Positions 33,391 through 43,622 of a stretch of 64,000 bases of DNA are shown here, piece by piece (the first letter of the stretch is position 1; the number at the start of each line of letters is the position of its first letter). Below the pieces are notes generated by a model. That model was not told the origin of the DNA. It ran no database searches and saw only the letters and a program-made list of their open reading frames with translations. The stretch covers positions 1-64,000 of the forward strand of contig NZ_JALNMJ010000008.1 in NCBI RefSeq assembly GCF_023156505.1, read 5' to 3'. This DNA is from Roseibium sediminicola. Its GTDB lineage: Bacteria; Pseudomonadota; Alphaproteobacteria; Rhizobiales; Stappiaceae. A program made the translations under genes and the position numbers.

Positions 33391-34491
33391 ATGGATCGTC
33401 GTTCGTTTATCAAAAAGGCTGGTATTGGCGCCGGTGGTATCGCTGCTGGCTCTGCCCTGGCTGCTCCGGCTATTGCCCAGGGTGTGAAGGACATGGTGAT
33501 CGTGTCCACCTGGCCGCGGGACTTCCCGGGTCTGGGTATTCCTGCGCAGCGTCTTGCCGCCCGCATCGCCGAGCTGACCCAAGGCCGTCTCAACGTTCAG
33601 TACTTCGCCGCCGGCGAACGCGTTGGCGCCTTTGACTCCTTCGACGAAGTCGCTTCCGGTAACGCTCAGGCTTATATCGGTGCTGACTACTACTGGAAAG
33701 GCAAGCATCCGGGTTGGGCAGCCTTCACCGCAGTGCCGTTCGGCCTGACCGCAACTGAAATGGACGCCTGGATCAAGTTCGGCGGCGGCCAGGAGCTGTG
33801 GGACGAACTGGCTGGCGAATTCGGCCTGAAGAACGTTGCCATGGGCAACACCGGTGTCCAGATGGGCGGCTGGTTCAACAAGGAAATCGAAACCGCTGAC
33901 GACCTGAAGGGTCTGAAGATGCGTATTCCGGGTCAGGGCGGCGACGTCATGGCGAAACTCGGCGCGTCTCCGGTGTCCCTGCCGGGCGGCCAGATCTACG
34001 AAAACCTCGTTTCCGGCGCCATCGATGCTACCGAGTGGGTTGGTCCGTTCAACGACTACTTCATGAAGTTCTACGAGGCCGCGAAGTACTACTACTTCCC
34101 GGGCATGCACGAGCCGGGCGCCATGCTCGCGATGGGCATGAACAAGGCTTTCTGGGACGGTCTCGACAAGGTCGACCAGCAGATCATCATCGCCGCCTGC
34201 GCGGAAGAGAACTCCAACACCATGGCGGAAACCAACGCCAACAACGGTGCCTACCTCAACCGCCTGATCAACGAGCACGGCGTCGAGCTGCGTGAGTTCT
34301 CCGACGAGATCTATGACAGCTTCGGTGAAGCCGCTCAGGAAGTTCTGGAAGAAGCGATGGACCATTCCCCGCTCTCCAAGAAGATCTTCGAAAGCTTCAT
34401 TCAGGCGCGCCAGGAAATCGGCAGCTACATGGCGATCTCCGACATTGCCTACAGCAACAAGCGCAACCGCGTTCTGGGCATTCCGTCCTAA
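33391..34491 (+). CDS. TRAP transporter substrate-binding protein (2-oxoacid/monocarboxylate type)
   Basis: A 366-residue DctP-type periplasmic receptor with a Tat-like signal peptide (MDRRSFIKKAGIGAGGIAAG, cleavage probably after AAPAIAQ). The region GGQIYENLVSGAIDATEWVGPFND and YYYFPGMHEPGAM match the TakP-like branch, which binds pyruvate, 2-oxobutyrate and similar 2-oxoacids, or lactate. The conserved arginine in MRIPGQGGDVMAKLG should bind the carboxylate. A GAGGAAA ribosome site precedes the ATG. It is the first gene of the DctP-Q-M operon, followed by a stem-loop. Confidence 0.92.
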   Translation: MDRRSFIKKAGIGAGGIAAGSALAAPAIAQGVKDMVIVSTWPRDFPGLGIPAQRLAARIAELTQGRLNVQYFAAGERVGAFDSFDEVASGNAQAYIGADYYWKGKHPGWAAFTAVPFGLTATEMDAWIKFGGGQELWDELAGEFGLKNVAMGNTGVQMGGWFNKEIETADDLKGLKMRIPGQGGDVMAKLGASPVSLPGGQIYENLVSGAIDATEWVGPFNDYFMKFYEAAKYYYFPGMHEPGAMLAMGMNKAFWDGLDKVDQQIIIAACAEENSNTMAETNANNGAYLNRLINEHGVELREFSDEIYDSFGEAAQEVLEEAMDHSPLSKKIFESFIQARQEIGSYMAISDIAYSNKRNRVLGIPS

Positions 34492-34507
34492 CAGCGGTCT
34501 GGGGGAC

Positions 34508-34535
34508 AAAGGGACGGGAGCAATCCCGTCCCTCT
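34508..34535 (+). terminator. Stem-loop after the TRAP binding-protein gene
   Basis: GGGACGGGA / TCCCGTCCC stem (34511-34519 and 34524-34532) closed by a GCAA tetraloop, flanked by AAA and TCTTT. It lies between the dctP-like and dctQ-like genes. It probably acts as a partial terminator or mRNA stabiliser, keeping binding-protein levels above those of the membrane subunits. Confidence 0.65.
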
Positions 34536-34567
34536 TTGCTTCGACAAGATAAAAAGGCACAGCCACG

Positions 34568-35602
34568 ATGACGGCCTTGGACGCGGTTCAAGACGGCTCG
34601 CCTGCCATGAATTCCGGTGATGCCCATGCTCCCGGCGGCTCCCGCAAATTCCGCCTGTTCGGCTGGATCATCCTTGCGGTCATGGCAGCGTATCTGCTCA
34701 ACAACTACCTGACATATTGGCAAGATCTTCCAGGGATCGACCCAATCTTCGGCAAGCCCGCCAACGGATCCCTGCCGATCCTGTGGTCCTGGCTGCAGAT
34801 GGCGCTCTACGCGGCACTGGTCCTGTGGGCCGTCGCCTATGTGCTGCGAACGGACAGGACGCTGCGCGAGGACAGCGAGCGGATCAGCAACATCAATGCC
34901 TTCTTGATCCGCGCCGCCTTCTTCGCGGTGCTGATTGTCGGCCTGGTGGACAGCGCGATCTCGTTTCTGCGAATCGAAGGATTTCTGCCGGATATCGTCG
35001 GCGCGCAACTGGCCGAGGATCTGGGCAAGTCGAGATTCCGCGGCGCCTATGTGCACATGCCGCTGATCGGCCTGTCGGTCGTCATCGCCGCCTTCACGCG
35101 CACGCTCGGATTTACCTGGCTGGCGCTGCTGGTCGTTGGCGCGGAGCTGCTGATCGTGATCGGCCGGTTTGTCTTTTCCTATGAACAGGCTTTCCTCGCG
35201 GACCTCGTCCGTTTCTGGTACGCCGCCCTGTTCCTGTTTGCCAGCGCCTATACCCTTCTGGAGGAAGGGCATGTACGGGTCGACGTCTTCTATGCCGGCA
35301 TGTCGGCGAAGACCAAGGGCTATGTCAACGCCATCGGATCGGTGGTCCTCGGCATGAGCCTTTGTACGGTCATTCTCGTCATCGGCATGGGCGGCAAACA
35401 GAACATCATCAACAGCCCGATCCTGACCTATGAGGTCACGCAGGCCGGCTTCGGTCTTTACGTGAAATATCTGATGGCAGGGTTCCTGGGCGTGTTCGCC
35501 GTTTCCATGCTGATCCAGTTCGTGTCGTATTTCCTGGACGCGGTCGCCGATATTCGCGGCGAACCGGGCGGCCGGGATCATGACAGCCACACTGTTCAAT
35601 AG
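34568..35602 (+). CDS. TRAP transporter small permease (DctQ), long form
   Basis: A 344-residue membrane protein, about twice the usual DctQ length (~160-200). After a ~30-residue cytosolic lead come helices near 30-45, 75-95, 115-135, 160-180 and 185-205, then the DctQ-like part (RFWYAALFLFASAYTLLEEGHVRVDVFYAGMS with further helices). The RVDVFY-like segment is the family hallmark. The N-terminal half adds extra helices, as found in TakQ-like proteins with long DctM partners. It is between the binding-protein gene and dctM, 21 bases before the latter. Confidence 0.85.
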   Translation: MTALDAVQDGSPAMNSGDAHAPGGSRKFRLFGWIILAVMAAYLLNNYLTYWQDLPGIDPIFGKPANGSLPILWSWLQMALYAALVLWAVAYVLRTDRTLREDSERISNINAFLIRAAFFAVLIVGLVDSAISFLRIEGFLPDIVGAQLAEDLGKSRFRGAYVHMPLIGLSVVIAAFTRTLGFTWLALLVVGAELLIVIGRFVFSYEQAFLADLVRFWYAALFLFASAYTLLEEGHVRVDVFYAGMSAKTKGYVNAIGSVVLGMSLCTVILVIGMGGKQNIINSPILTYEVTQAGFGLYVKYLMAGFLGVFAVSMLIQFVSYFLDAVADIRGEPGGRDHDSHTVQ

Positions 35603-35623
35603 AGCCTGACGAGACCAACGGAC

Positions 35624-38290
<2,667 letters not shown>

Positions 38291-38312
38291 TCCGGGAAAA
38301 CAAGCAATCGGC

Positions 38313-38339
38313 AAACGGGGGGCAAAAGCCCCCCGTTTT
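38313..38339 (+). terminator. Rho-independent terminator of the TRAP operon
   Basis: AAACGGGGGGC / GCCCCCCGTTT stem (38313-38323 and 38328-38338) with an AAAA loop, then TTTTGTTTTT. It lies 23 bases after the dctM stop. Confidence 0.93.
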
Positions 38340-38412
38340 GTTTTTGGCTGACGGTCGGCATATGCTGATCCCGGATAGAACTGAAGAGACGTTGCGACGT
38401 GCAGAGAAGCAA

Positions 38413-38811
38413 ATGAGACGAACCGGAAGCTGTTTGTGCGGTCAAGCGACTTTCTCGGCAGAGGCGCGGCCGCGCCTGCAGGCCTGTCACTGCGCGATGT
38501 GCCGGAAATGGGTTGGCGGTCCGTTCATGGCGGTACCGTGTGACCATGCGGAATTCCAGGGGCCGGTCAAACGCTATCAGTCATCTGAAGGCTTCGAGCG
38601 CGGCTTTTGCGGCAACTGCGGATCCAGCCTCTATTTCCATCCCAAGGGCAGCGGCTTGCACGGCATCCCGCTCGGCCTGTTCGACGATCAGACCGGACTG
38701 CCGTTTCTGACCGAATTTTTCATAGACCAGAAGCCGGACTGCTATGCCTTCGCCAACGACACCAATCAGATGACCGGCGCGGAGTTCATGGAAACTTTCA
38801 GAAAGCGCTGA
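38413..38811 (+). CDS. GFA-family (glutathione-dependent formaldehyde-activating-like) zinc protein
   Basis: A 132-residue single-domain GFA/CENP-V-type protein. Zinc-binding cysteines are visible in GSCLCGQ, CHCAMCRKWVGGPF and RGFCGNCGSSLYF. The ATG at 38413 (MRRTGSCLCG) has GAGAAG upstream. Most members are not true formaldehyde-activating enzymes, so no specific reaction is claimed. It lies between the TRAP terminator and the convergent response-regulator gene. Confidence 0.87.
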   Translation: MRRTGSCLCGQATFSAEARPRLQACHCAMCRKWVGGPFMAVPCDHAEFQGPVKRYQSSEGFERGFCGNCGSSLYFHPKGSGLHGIPLGLFDDQTGLPFLTEFFIDQKPDCYAFANDTNQMTGAEFMETFRKR

Positions 38812-38826
38812 AGCACATGAGCGACG

Positions 38827-39552
38827 TCATCCGCTCCAGCTGACGCCGGTCGCGAACATGTAACCCGAGCCATAGATGGTGCGAATGACTTCCGGTTCGC
38901 CCTTGCGGGTGAGCTTCTTTCGCAGGCGAGAGACGCGTACGTCGATAGACCGGTCGAGGCTTTCGTCCCGGCCGCCATGTTCCAGGAGATAGTCGCGGGT
39001 CAGAACACGCTTAGGCGCGCGCAAAAGGGCTTCCAGGAGCGTGGCTTCACCGGTCGAGAGAAACGTCTCCTCGCCTTCTGGCGAGGTCAGGCAGTGGGAC
39101 GACGGCTGGTAGGTCCAGCCCTCAAACCGGGCAAGGTCCTCACGCGCTTGCACCGGAGCCTGCTCGGAGGCGCGGCGCAGGATGGAGCGGATGCGGGCAA
39201 CAACCTCGCGCGGATCGAACGGCTTGACCACATAGTCGTCGGCGCCCAGTTCCAGCCCCATGACCCGGTCCGTGGAATGGCCACGCGCCGACAGCACGAT
39301 GATGGGTACGGAAGACCGGCGCCGGATTTCATTGATGAGCGCCATGCCTTCCATGTCGGGCAGGCCGAGATCGACAATGCAGGCGTCGGGTGTTTCAAGC
39401 TCCAGCGCCGTCAGCATTTGCCGGGCCGTTGAAAACACCTTGCCCTCCATGTCGAATTGCAGCATGGCGTCCAGCAGCAGGTTACCGATCTCCGGCTCGT
39501 CGTCGACGATGAAAACCTTGCGTCTCGGGGATGGGACTGCATGTGTCTGCAA
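38827..39552 (-). CDS. OmpR/PhoB-type response regulator
   Basis: A 241-residue regulator: receiver domain (about 12-125) with FIVDDEPE and Asp61 in CIVDLGLPDMEGM, then a winged-helix domain (about 145-235: LSTGEATLLEALLRAPKRVLTRDYLL; SIDVRVSRLRKKL; RTIYGSGYMF). The start is TTG at 39552 with TAGGAA 5 bases upstream, and the gene begins 6 bases after the stop of the hybrid kinase gene, so the two form an operon and probably a phosphorelay. Confidence 0.9.
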   Translation of the reverse strand: MQTHAVPSPRRKVFIVDDEPEIGNLLLDAMLQFDMEGKVFSTARQMLTALELETPDACIVDLGLPDMEGMALINEIRRRSSVPIIVLSARGHSTDRVMGLELGADDYVVKPFDPREVVARIRSILRRASEQAPVQAREDLARFEGWTYQPSSHCLTSPEGEETFLSTGEATLLEALLRAPKRVLTRDYLLEHGGRDESLDRSIDVRVSRLRKKLTRKGEPEVIRTIYGSGYMFATGVSWSG

Positions 39553-39558
39553 GGGTTC

Positions 39559-41520
39559 CTACCTGTCCTTCATGAGAATCTGCTGCAGCGTGTCCGCCAG
39601 TTGATCATCCGCGAAAGGCTTCGCCAAGACCGGAAATTCACAGGACCGGTCCTGGCCGGACAACGATGACCAGTCCGCGTATCCGGACATCAGCGCAATG
39701 CCCAGATCGCCGCGCTTGCCGCGGATTTCCCGCGCCAGCGCGAGCCCGTTGACCTGGCCCGGCATGATGATGTCGCTGATGACGCCGCGCAGCTCGGGGA
39801 GCTCCAGGGCCAGCGTGCGCGCATCCTCCGCGCTTTCCGCCAGAAGCACGCTGTAGCCGAGATTCTGCAATTGGTCCGTGACCGTGTTGGCGACATCCGG
39901 ATCATCCTCCACGAGGAGCAGCAACTCACCCTGGCCACGTTTCAACGTTGCCGCCTGTCCGGATTGCGTTGCCGGGGATTGCACGGCTTTGAGCCGGACC
40001 AGCGGCAGATAAAGCGTCAGCCAGGTGCCAACGCCAAGCGCGCTGCTGATCTGGATCGCGCCGCCGGACTGACGGATGAACCCATAGACCATTGAGAGGC
40101 CCAGCCCGCTACCCGTGCCGAAGCTCTTGGTGGTGAAGAACGGTTCGAAAACTTTCAGCTGGGTGTCGGCATCCATCCCGCTGCCGGTGTCGCCGACCGC
40201 GATCCGGGCGTAGGCGCCCGGCGCAATTCCGAGATCTTTTGCTTCCAGCTCGTCCAGGCGGGTTTCGTCCAGCGCGATTGTCAATGTGCCTCCGTCCGGC
40301 ATGGCATCGCGGGCGTTGAAGGCAAGGTTGATCAACGCGGTTTCCATCTGCGTCGGGTCGATGCGGGCGGCGATGGTCTCATCAGTACCGCGCACTGTCA
40401 GTTCGATGGAGGAAGGCAGGGACCCGTCCAGCAAGCGGCCGGCACTGGAAACGATCCCGGCGAGCGACACGGTCTGCGGATCGATGGCCTTGCCGCGGCT
40501 GAAGGCGAGCAGGCGCTGGATCAGGTCGGAACCGCGCTTGGTGGCTTCCAGCATCGGCGACAGCCTTGCGTCCAGGATTTCCTTGGACACCGGATCCTCC
40601 ATCCGGCCGAGGGTCAGAAGGTTGCCCATGAGGATGGCGAGCAGATTGTTGAAGTCATGGGCAAGACCGCCGGTCAGCTTGCCGACCGCGTCCATGCGCT
40701 GGGACTGAACCAGCGCAGCCTCGGCCTGTTTCTGGTCGGTGGCATCGAGCGACAGCACGAAGATGCCGAGCGTGCGACCGTCCTTGGTCATGTCCGGGAT
40801 AAGTGTCGAGCGCATATAGGCCAGCGTGCCGTCGGGCCGGGTGCGTTCATATTCGTAGCTGACGGCATTGCCCTCGAACGCCCGTTCGATATGGGGCGCG
40901 ATCTCCCTGAACAGGTCCTCGCCGACGACTTCCGGCGCGGGACGACCGGCGATCGAGGTCACGGACTGGCCGAACCAGTCGGCATAACGGCGGTTGGCGA
41001 AGCGGAACACCGGGCCAGGAGAGAGATAGGCGATCAGCGCGGGAATGTTGTCGGTCACCAGCCGCAGCCAGTCTTCCGACTGTTGCAGGGCGCGCGTACG
41101 CTCCTCGACCGTGCGCTCCAGCTTCTCCTGGCGGCGCCGGTCCTCCGTGACATCGGAATAGGTGGTCACGAAACCGCCCTGGGGCAGTGGCGTGCCGGAC
41201 ACGGCAATCACCTGGCCGTTCGGGCGGATTCGCTCGAAATAATGGGGCTCGAACAGCTTGGCGCGTGCCAGCCGGCGCTGGATCTTGCCCTCGATATCGC
41301 CGGGCCCGTATTCGCCGCGTTCGGCATTGACCCGCAGAAAGGCTTCCAGATGCGTGCCGCGCCGCGCCAGGGTCTGCGGAAAGTCGAGCATCTCCCAAAG
41401 GCCGCGGTTCCAGGCGACCAGCTTGAGGTCGGCATCGAACACCGAAAAGCCCTGATTGATGTGGTCGAGCGCCGCCTGCATCAGATCAAGCTGCGTCTTG
41501 AGCTGTTGTGTCTCCTCCAT
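39559..41520 (-). CDS. PAS-PAS hybrid histidine kinase with C-terminal receiver
   Basis: A 653-residue soluble kinase. Two PAS domains (about 15-125 with INQGFSVFDADLKLVAWN; about 150-265 with PVFRFANRRYADWFG), a HisKA domain (GGLAHDFNNLLAILMGN, His288), HATPase (NLAFNARDAMPDGG, GDTGSGM, FFTTKSFGTGSGLGLSMV) and a receiver domain at the C terminus (LLLVEDDPDVANTV, phospho-Asp in ISDIIMPG). No transmembrane helix, so a cytosolic signal is sensed. ATG at 41520 is preferred over TTG at 41538. It is followed by the OmpR-type regulator gene. Confidence 0.92.
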   Translation of the reverse strand: MEETQQLKTQLDLMQAALDHINQGFSVFDADLKLVAWNRGLWEMLDFPQTLARRGTHLEAFLRVNAERGEYGPGDIEGKIQRRLARAKLFEPHYFERIRPNGQVIAVSGTPLPQGGFVTTYSDVTEDRRRQEKLERTVEERTRALQQSEDWLRLVTDNIPALIAYLSPGPVFRFANRRYADWFGQSVTSIAGRPAPEVVGEDLFREIAPHIERAFEGNAVSYEYERTRPDGTLAYMRSTLIPDMTKDGRTLGIFVLSLDATDQKQAEAALVQSQRMDAVGKLTGGLAHDFNNLLAILMGNLLTLGRMEDPVSKEILDARLSPMLEATKRGSDLIQRLLAFSRGKAIDPQTVSLAGIVSSAGRLLDGSLPSSIELTVRGTDETIAARIDPTQMETALINLAFNARDAMPDGGTLTIALDETRLDELEAKDLGIAPGAYARIAVGDTGSGMDADTQLKVFEPFFTTKSFGTGSGLGLSMVYGFIRQSGGAIQISSALGVGTWLTLYLPLVRLKAVQSPATQSGQAATLKRGQGELLLLVEDDPDVANTVTDQLQNLGYSVLLAESAEDARTLALELPELRGVISDIIMPGQVNGLALAREIRGKRGDLGIALMSGYADWSSLSGQDRSCEFPVLAKPFADDQLADTLQQILMKDR

Positions 41521-41591
41521 GGCGGCAGAGTAGTTCAAAATCGTTTCGGACTGAACTGCAGAAGGTTAGTCCGAATGGAGGAGGTCCGCGG

Positions 41592-41894
41592 TCAGCTCAG
41601 CGATGCGGCGATTTCGTCCCAGACCCTTTGCGGATCGGTTCCAGCCGGAGATTTTCCCGCGCGCCGAAACCAGTAGGCCGCATTGCCCTGATCGCCCTCG
41701 ATCAGGTGGCACAGCGCATGCACCCAGTCATGGGCCGGCTCGCCTTCCGCCTCCTGGCAAATGCTGTGGGCCCTGTCCCAGTCCGAACCAAGATCAAGCC
41801 CGCCTTTCTTCAGCCACCACAGTGCCTTCAGCGGGGGCGAGAAGCTCTCGGGTGGAGCGACGGACGAGACATCCATCGGCAGCGTGTCTGGCAT
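41592..41894 (-). CDS. Small conserved protein of unknown function
   Basis: A 100-residue soluble protein with the conserved-looking core LKALWWLKKGGLDLGSDWDRAH, AEGEPAHDWVHALCHLIEGD and AAYWFRRAGK. I recall similar short proteins across Alphaproteobacteria, rich in Trp and His, with no known role. It sits just upstream of the hybrid kinase gene on the same strand, 71 bases apart, and might share its transcript. No signal peptide or membrane helix. Confidence 0.7.
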   Translation of the reverse strand: MPDTLPMDVSSVAPPESFSPPLKALWWLKKGGLDLGSDWDRAHSICQEAEGEPAHDWVHALCHLIEGDQGNAAYWFRRAGKSPAGTDPQRVWDEIAASLS

Positions 41895-42043
41895 GTTCTG
41901 TTCCTTTGCTCTTGGTCGTCCCGAAGGAAAAGATTTGCAACGCAGGTGGGGTGCCCCGTCAACACCGGCAAATGGGATTCTTGTTGTTTTTTCCAGCGTG
42001 GATTAATGCTTCCAGACGGATCTTAATCGGCTAACCTCAGAGA

Positions 42044-43078
42044 ATGCACAGGTCGGATCTCAAAAAAAGAAACCCAACGGTTCAGGACGTTGCCAAGGCT
42101 GCTCGTGTTTCAACGGCAACGGTCAGCCGCGCGCTGTCGAGCCCGGACCGGGTGTCGGAGGAGACCCGCAACAAGGTCGCCAGAGCCGTTGAGAAGACCG
42201 GTTACGTGCTCAATCACGCGGCGCGTAACCTGCGCCGCCGGGACACTGGCGCCATCGTTGCCCTGGTGCCCGACATCGGCAACTCGCATTTTTCCAACAT
42301 CCTGCAGGGCATCGAGACGGTCTGCGCGGAAGAGAACCTGAAGGTGCTGATCGCGGACACGCGCAAGCCGTCCATGGCGCGCTCGAACCTCAGCGATTTC
42401 TTCTCCCGCAACAATTGCGACGGCATCGTCATTCTGGACGGACACTTCTCGATTGCCGAGATCCGGGCGTCCAACCCGACCTTGCCGCCGATTGTCACCG
42501 CGGGAGAGTGGAGCGACACGCCCGATGTTCCGATTGCCGTCGTCAACAATCTGCACGGCGCCGAGCTGGCGGTCACGCATCTCCTCGACCTCGGACATCG
42601 GAATATCGGCCATGTCACCGGCCTTTTGACGCACAAGCCCGGGCGGGACCGGCGCGACGGTTTCCGGGCGACGCTGAAGGGAGCCAGTCTGGACGCTGAA
42701 GGTGCCTGGGTCTTCGAAGGCGACTACACGCTCCAGGCAGGCAGAAAGGCCGCCGTCGCATGGCTCGCCCTTGAGGACCGGCCGACCGCGGTGTTCTGCG
42801 CCAGTGACCGGTGCGCCTTCGGCTTCATCTCCGCATTGGACGAGGCCGGCCTGCGTGTGCCCCAGGATGTTTCGGTGGTCGGTTTCGACGACATCGACAT
42901 TGCCGCCCATTTCGTGCCGCCGCTGACCACGGTCCACCAGCCCCGCCGCGCGGTCGGCGAACAGGCTGCCAGGCTGCTGTTGAGCCTGCTCAAGGGCCAC
43001 CATCCGCCGGAAGCGGCAAGCGCTCAGCTGGAACCCTGGCTGGTGGTGCGCAAGAGCACGGCGTTGCTTCGAAACTGA
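42044..43078 (+). CDS. LacI-family transcriptional regulator
   Basis: A 344-residue regulator with the LacI HTH near residues 10-60 (TVQDVAKAARVSTATVSRALSS, GYVLNHAARNLRRRDTGAIV) and a periplasmic-binding-like sensor domain (VPDIGNSHFSNILQGIETV; FCASDRCAFGFISALDEAGL; VVGFDDIDIAAHFVPPLTTV). No sugar uptake or catabolic genes are adjacent, so its targets lie elsewhere. It is convergent with the VOC gene, with 4 bases between stops. Confidence 0.9.
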   Translation: MHRSDLKKRNPTVQDVAKAARVSTATVSRALSSPDRVSEETRNKVARAVEKTGYVLNHAARNLRRRDTGAIVALVPDIGNSHFSNILQGIETVCAEENLKVLIADTRKPSMARSNLSDFFSRNNCDGIVILDGHFSIAEIRASNPTLPPIVTAGEWSDTPDVPIAVVNNLHGAELAVTHLLDLGHRNIGHVTGLLTHKPGRDRRDGFRATLKGASLDAEGAWVFEGDYTLQAGRKAAVAWLALEDRPTAVFCASDRCAFGFISALDEAGLRVPQDVSVVGFDDIDIAAHFVPPLTTVHQPRRAVGEQAARLLLSLLKGHHPPEAASAQLEPWLVVRKSTALLRN

Positions 43079-43082
43079 GGTT

Positions 43083-43478
43083 TCAGTCCGGCGTTCCCGT
43101 TGGTTTTTCCAGCCGCCAGGGTGGAAACCGTCGGTCAGGCCCGGCGTGAAACAGGCAGAGCCTGTTGCCCGAAGGGTCGGTGAAACGGGCTTCCTTCCAG
43201 CGCCAGTTTTCTTCCGTTGGCGGCGTGTCGAAGGTCACGCCATTCTCGACCAGCTCGCGGTAGCTCCGGTCGACATCCTCGACTTCGAAATAGAGCATTA
43301 CGCCCGGAGCAACCGGCTGCTCGCTCTTATGCAGCGACAGCGTGCTGGAGCCGGACGGCAGTTCGAACCGTGCGTAGCGGCCTTCGCTCAGAACGATCAG
43401 ACGCAGGCCAAGGCGCTTGTAAAAATCCACCGATGCGTCGAAATCCATTGCCTCGAGTGTGACCTGGTTCAAATCCAT
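43083..43478 (-). CDS. VOC (glyoxalase/bleomycin-resistance) fold protein
   Basis: A 131-residue two-module VOC protein (MDLNQVTLEAMDFDASVDFYKRLG, and DVDRSYRELVENGVTF with FTDPSGNRLCLFHAG). The Glu of the C-terminal half and His/Gln of the N-terminal half usually bind a divalent metal, but ligands cannot be fixed here. The ATG at 43478 has GGAG 6 bases upstream; the longer frame to 43508 lacks a site. Function unknown. It is the last GC-rich gene before the AT-rich island. Confidence 0.82.
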   Translation of the reverse strand: MDLNQVTLEAMDFDASVDFYKRLGLRLIVLSEGRYARFELPSGSSTLSLHKSEQPVAPGVMLYFEVEDVDRSYRELVENGVTFDTPPTEENWRWKEARFTDPSGNRLCLFHAGPDRRFPPWRLEKPTGTPD

Positions 43479-43622
43479 TTCCGTCTCCAAATGTCTGCAG
43501 AATCTCATGAGTTGAAAGGTGCGGCCTCAAGTTAAGGTGAGGTCAAGTGTGTTTTTCAGGCAATGGGAATTGCAATGGGTACTGAGCTATTTGTAGTTCT
43601 TGCTTCTGAAACTATTAAGGAG

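Noticed and set aside
38413-38811. True glutathione-dependent formaldehyde-activating enzyme
   Set aside because: Only the general zinc-binding GFA fold is visible, with no adjacent formaldehyde dehydrogenase gene.
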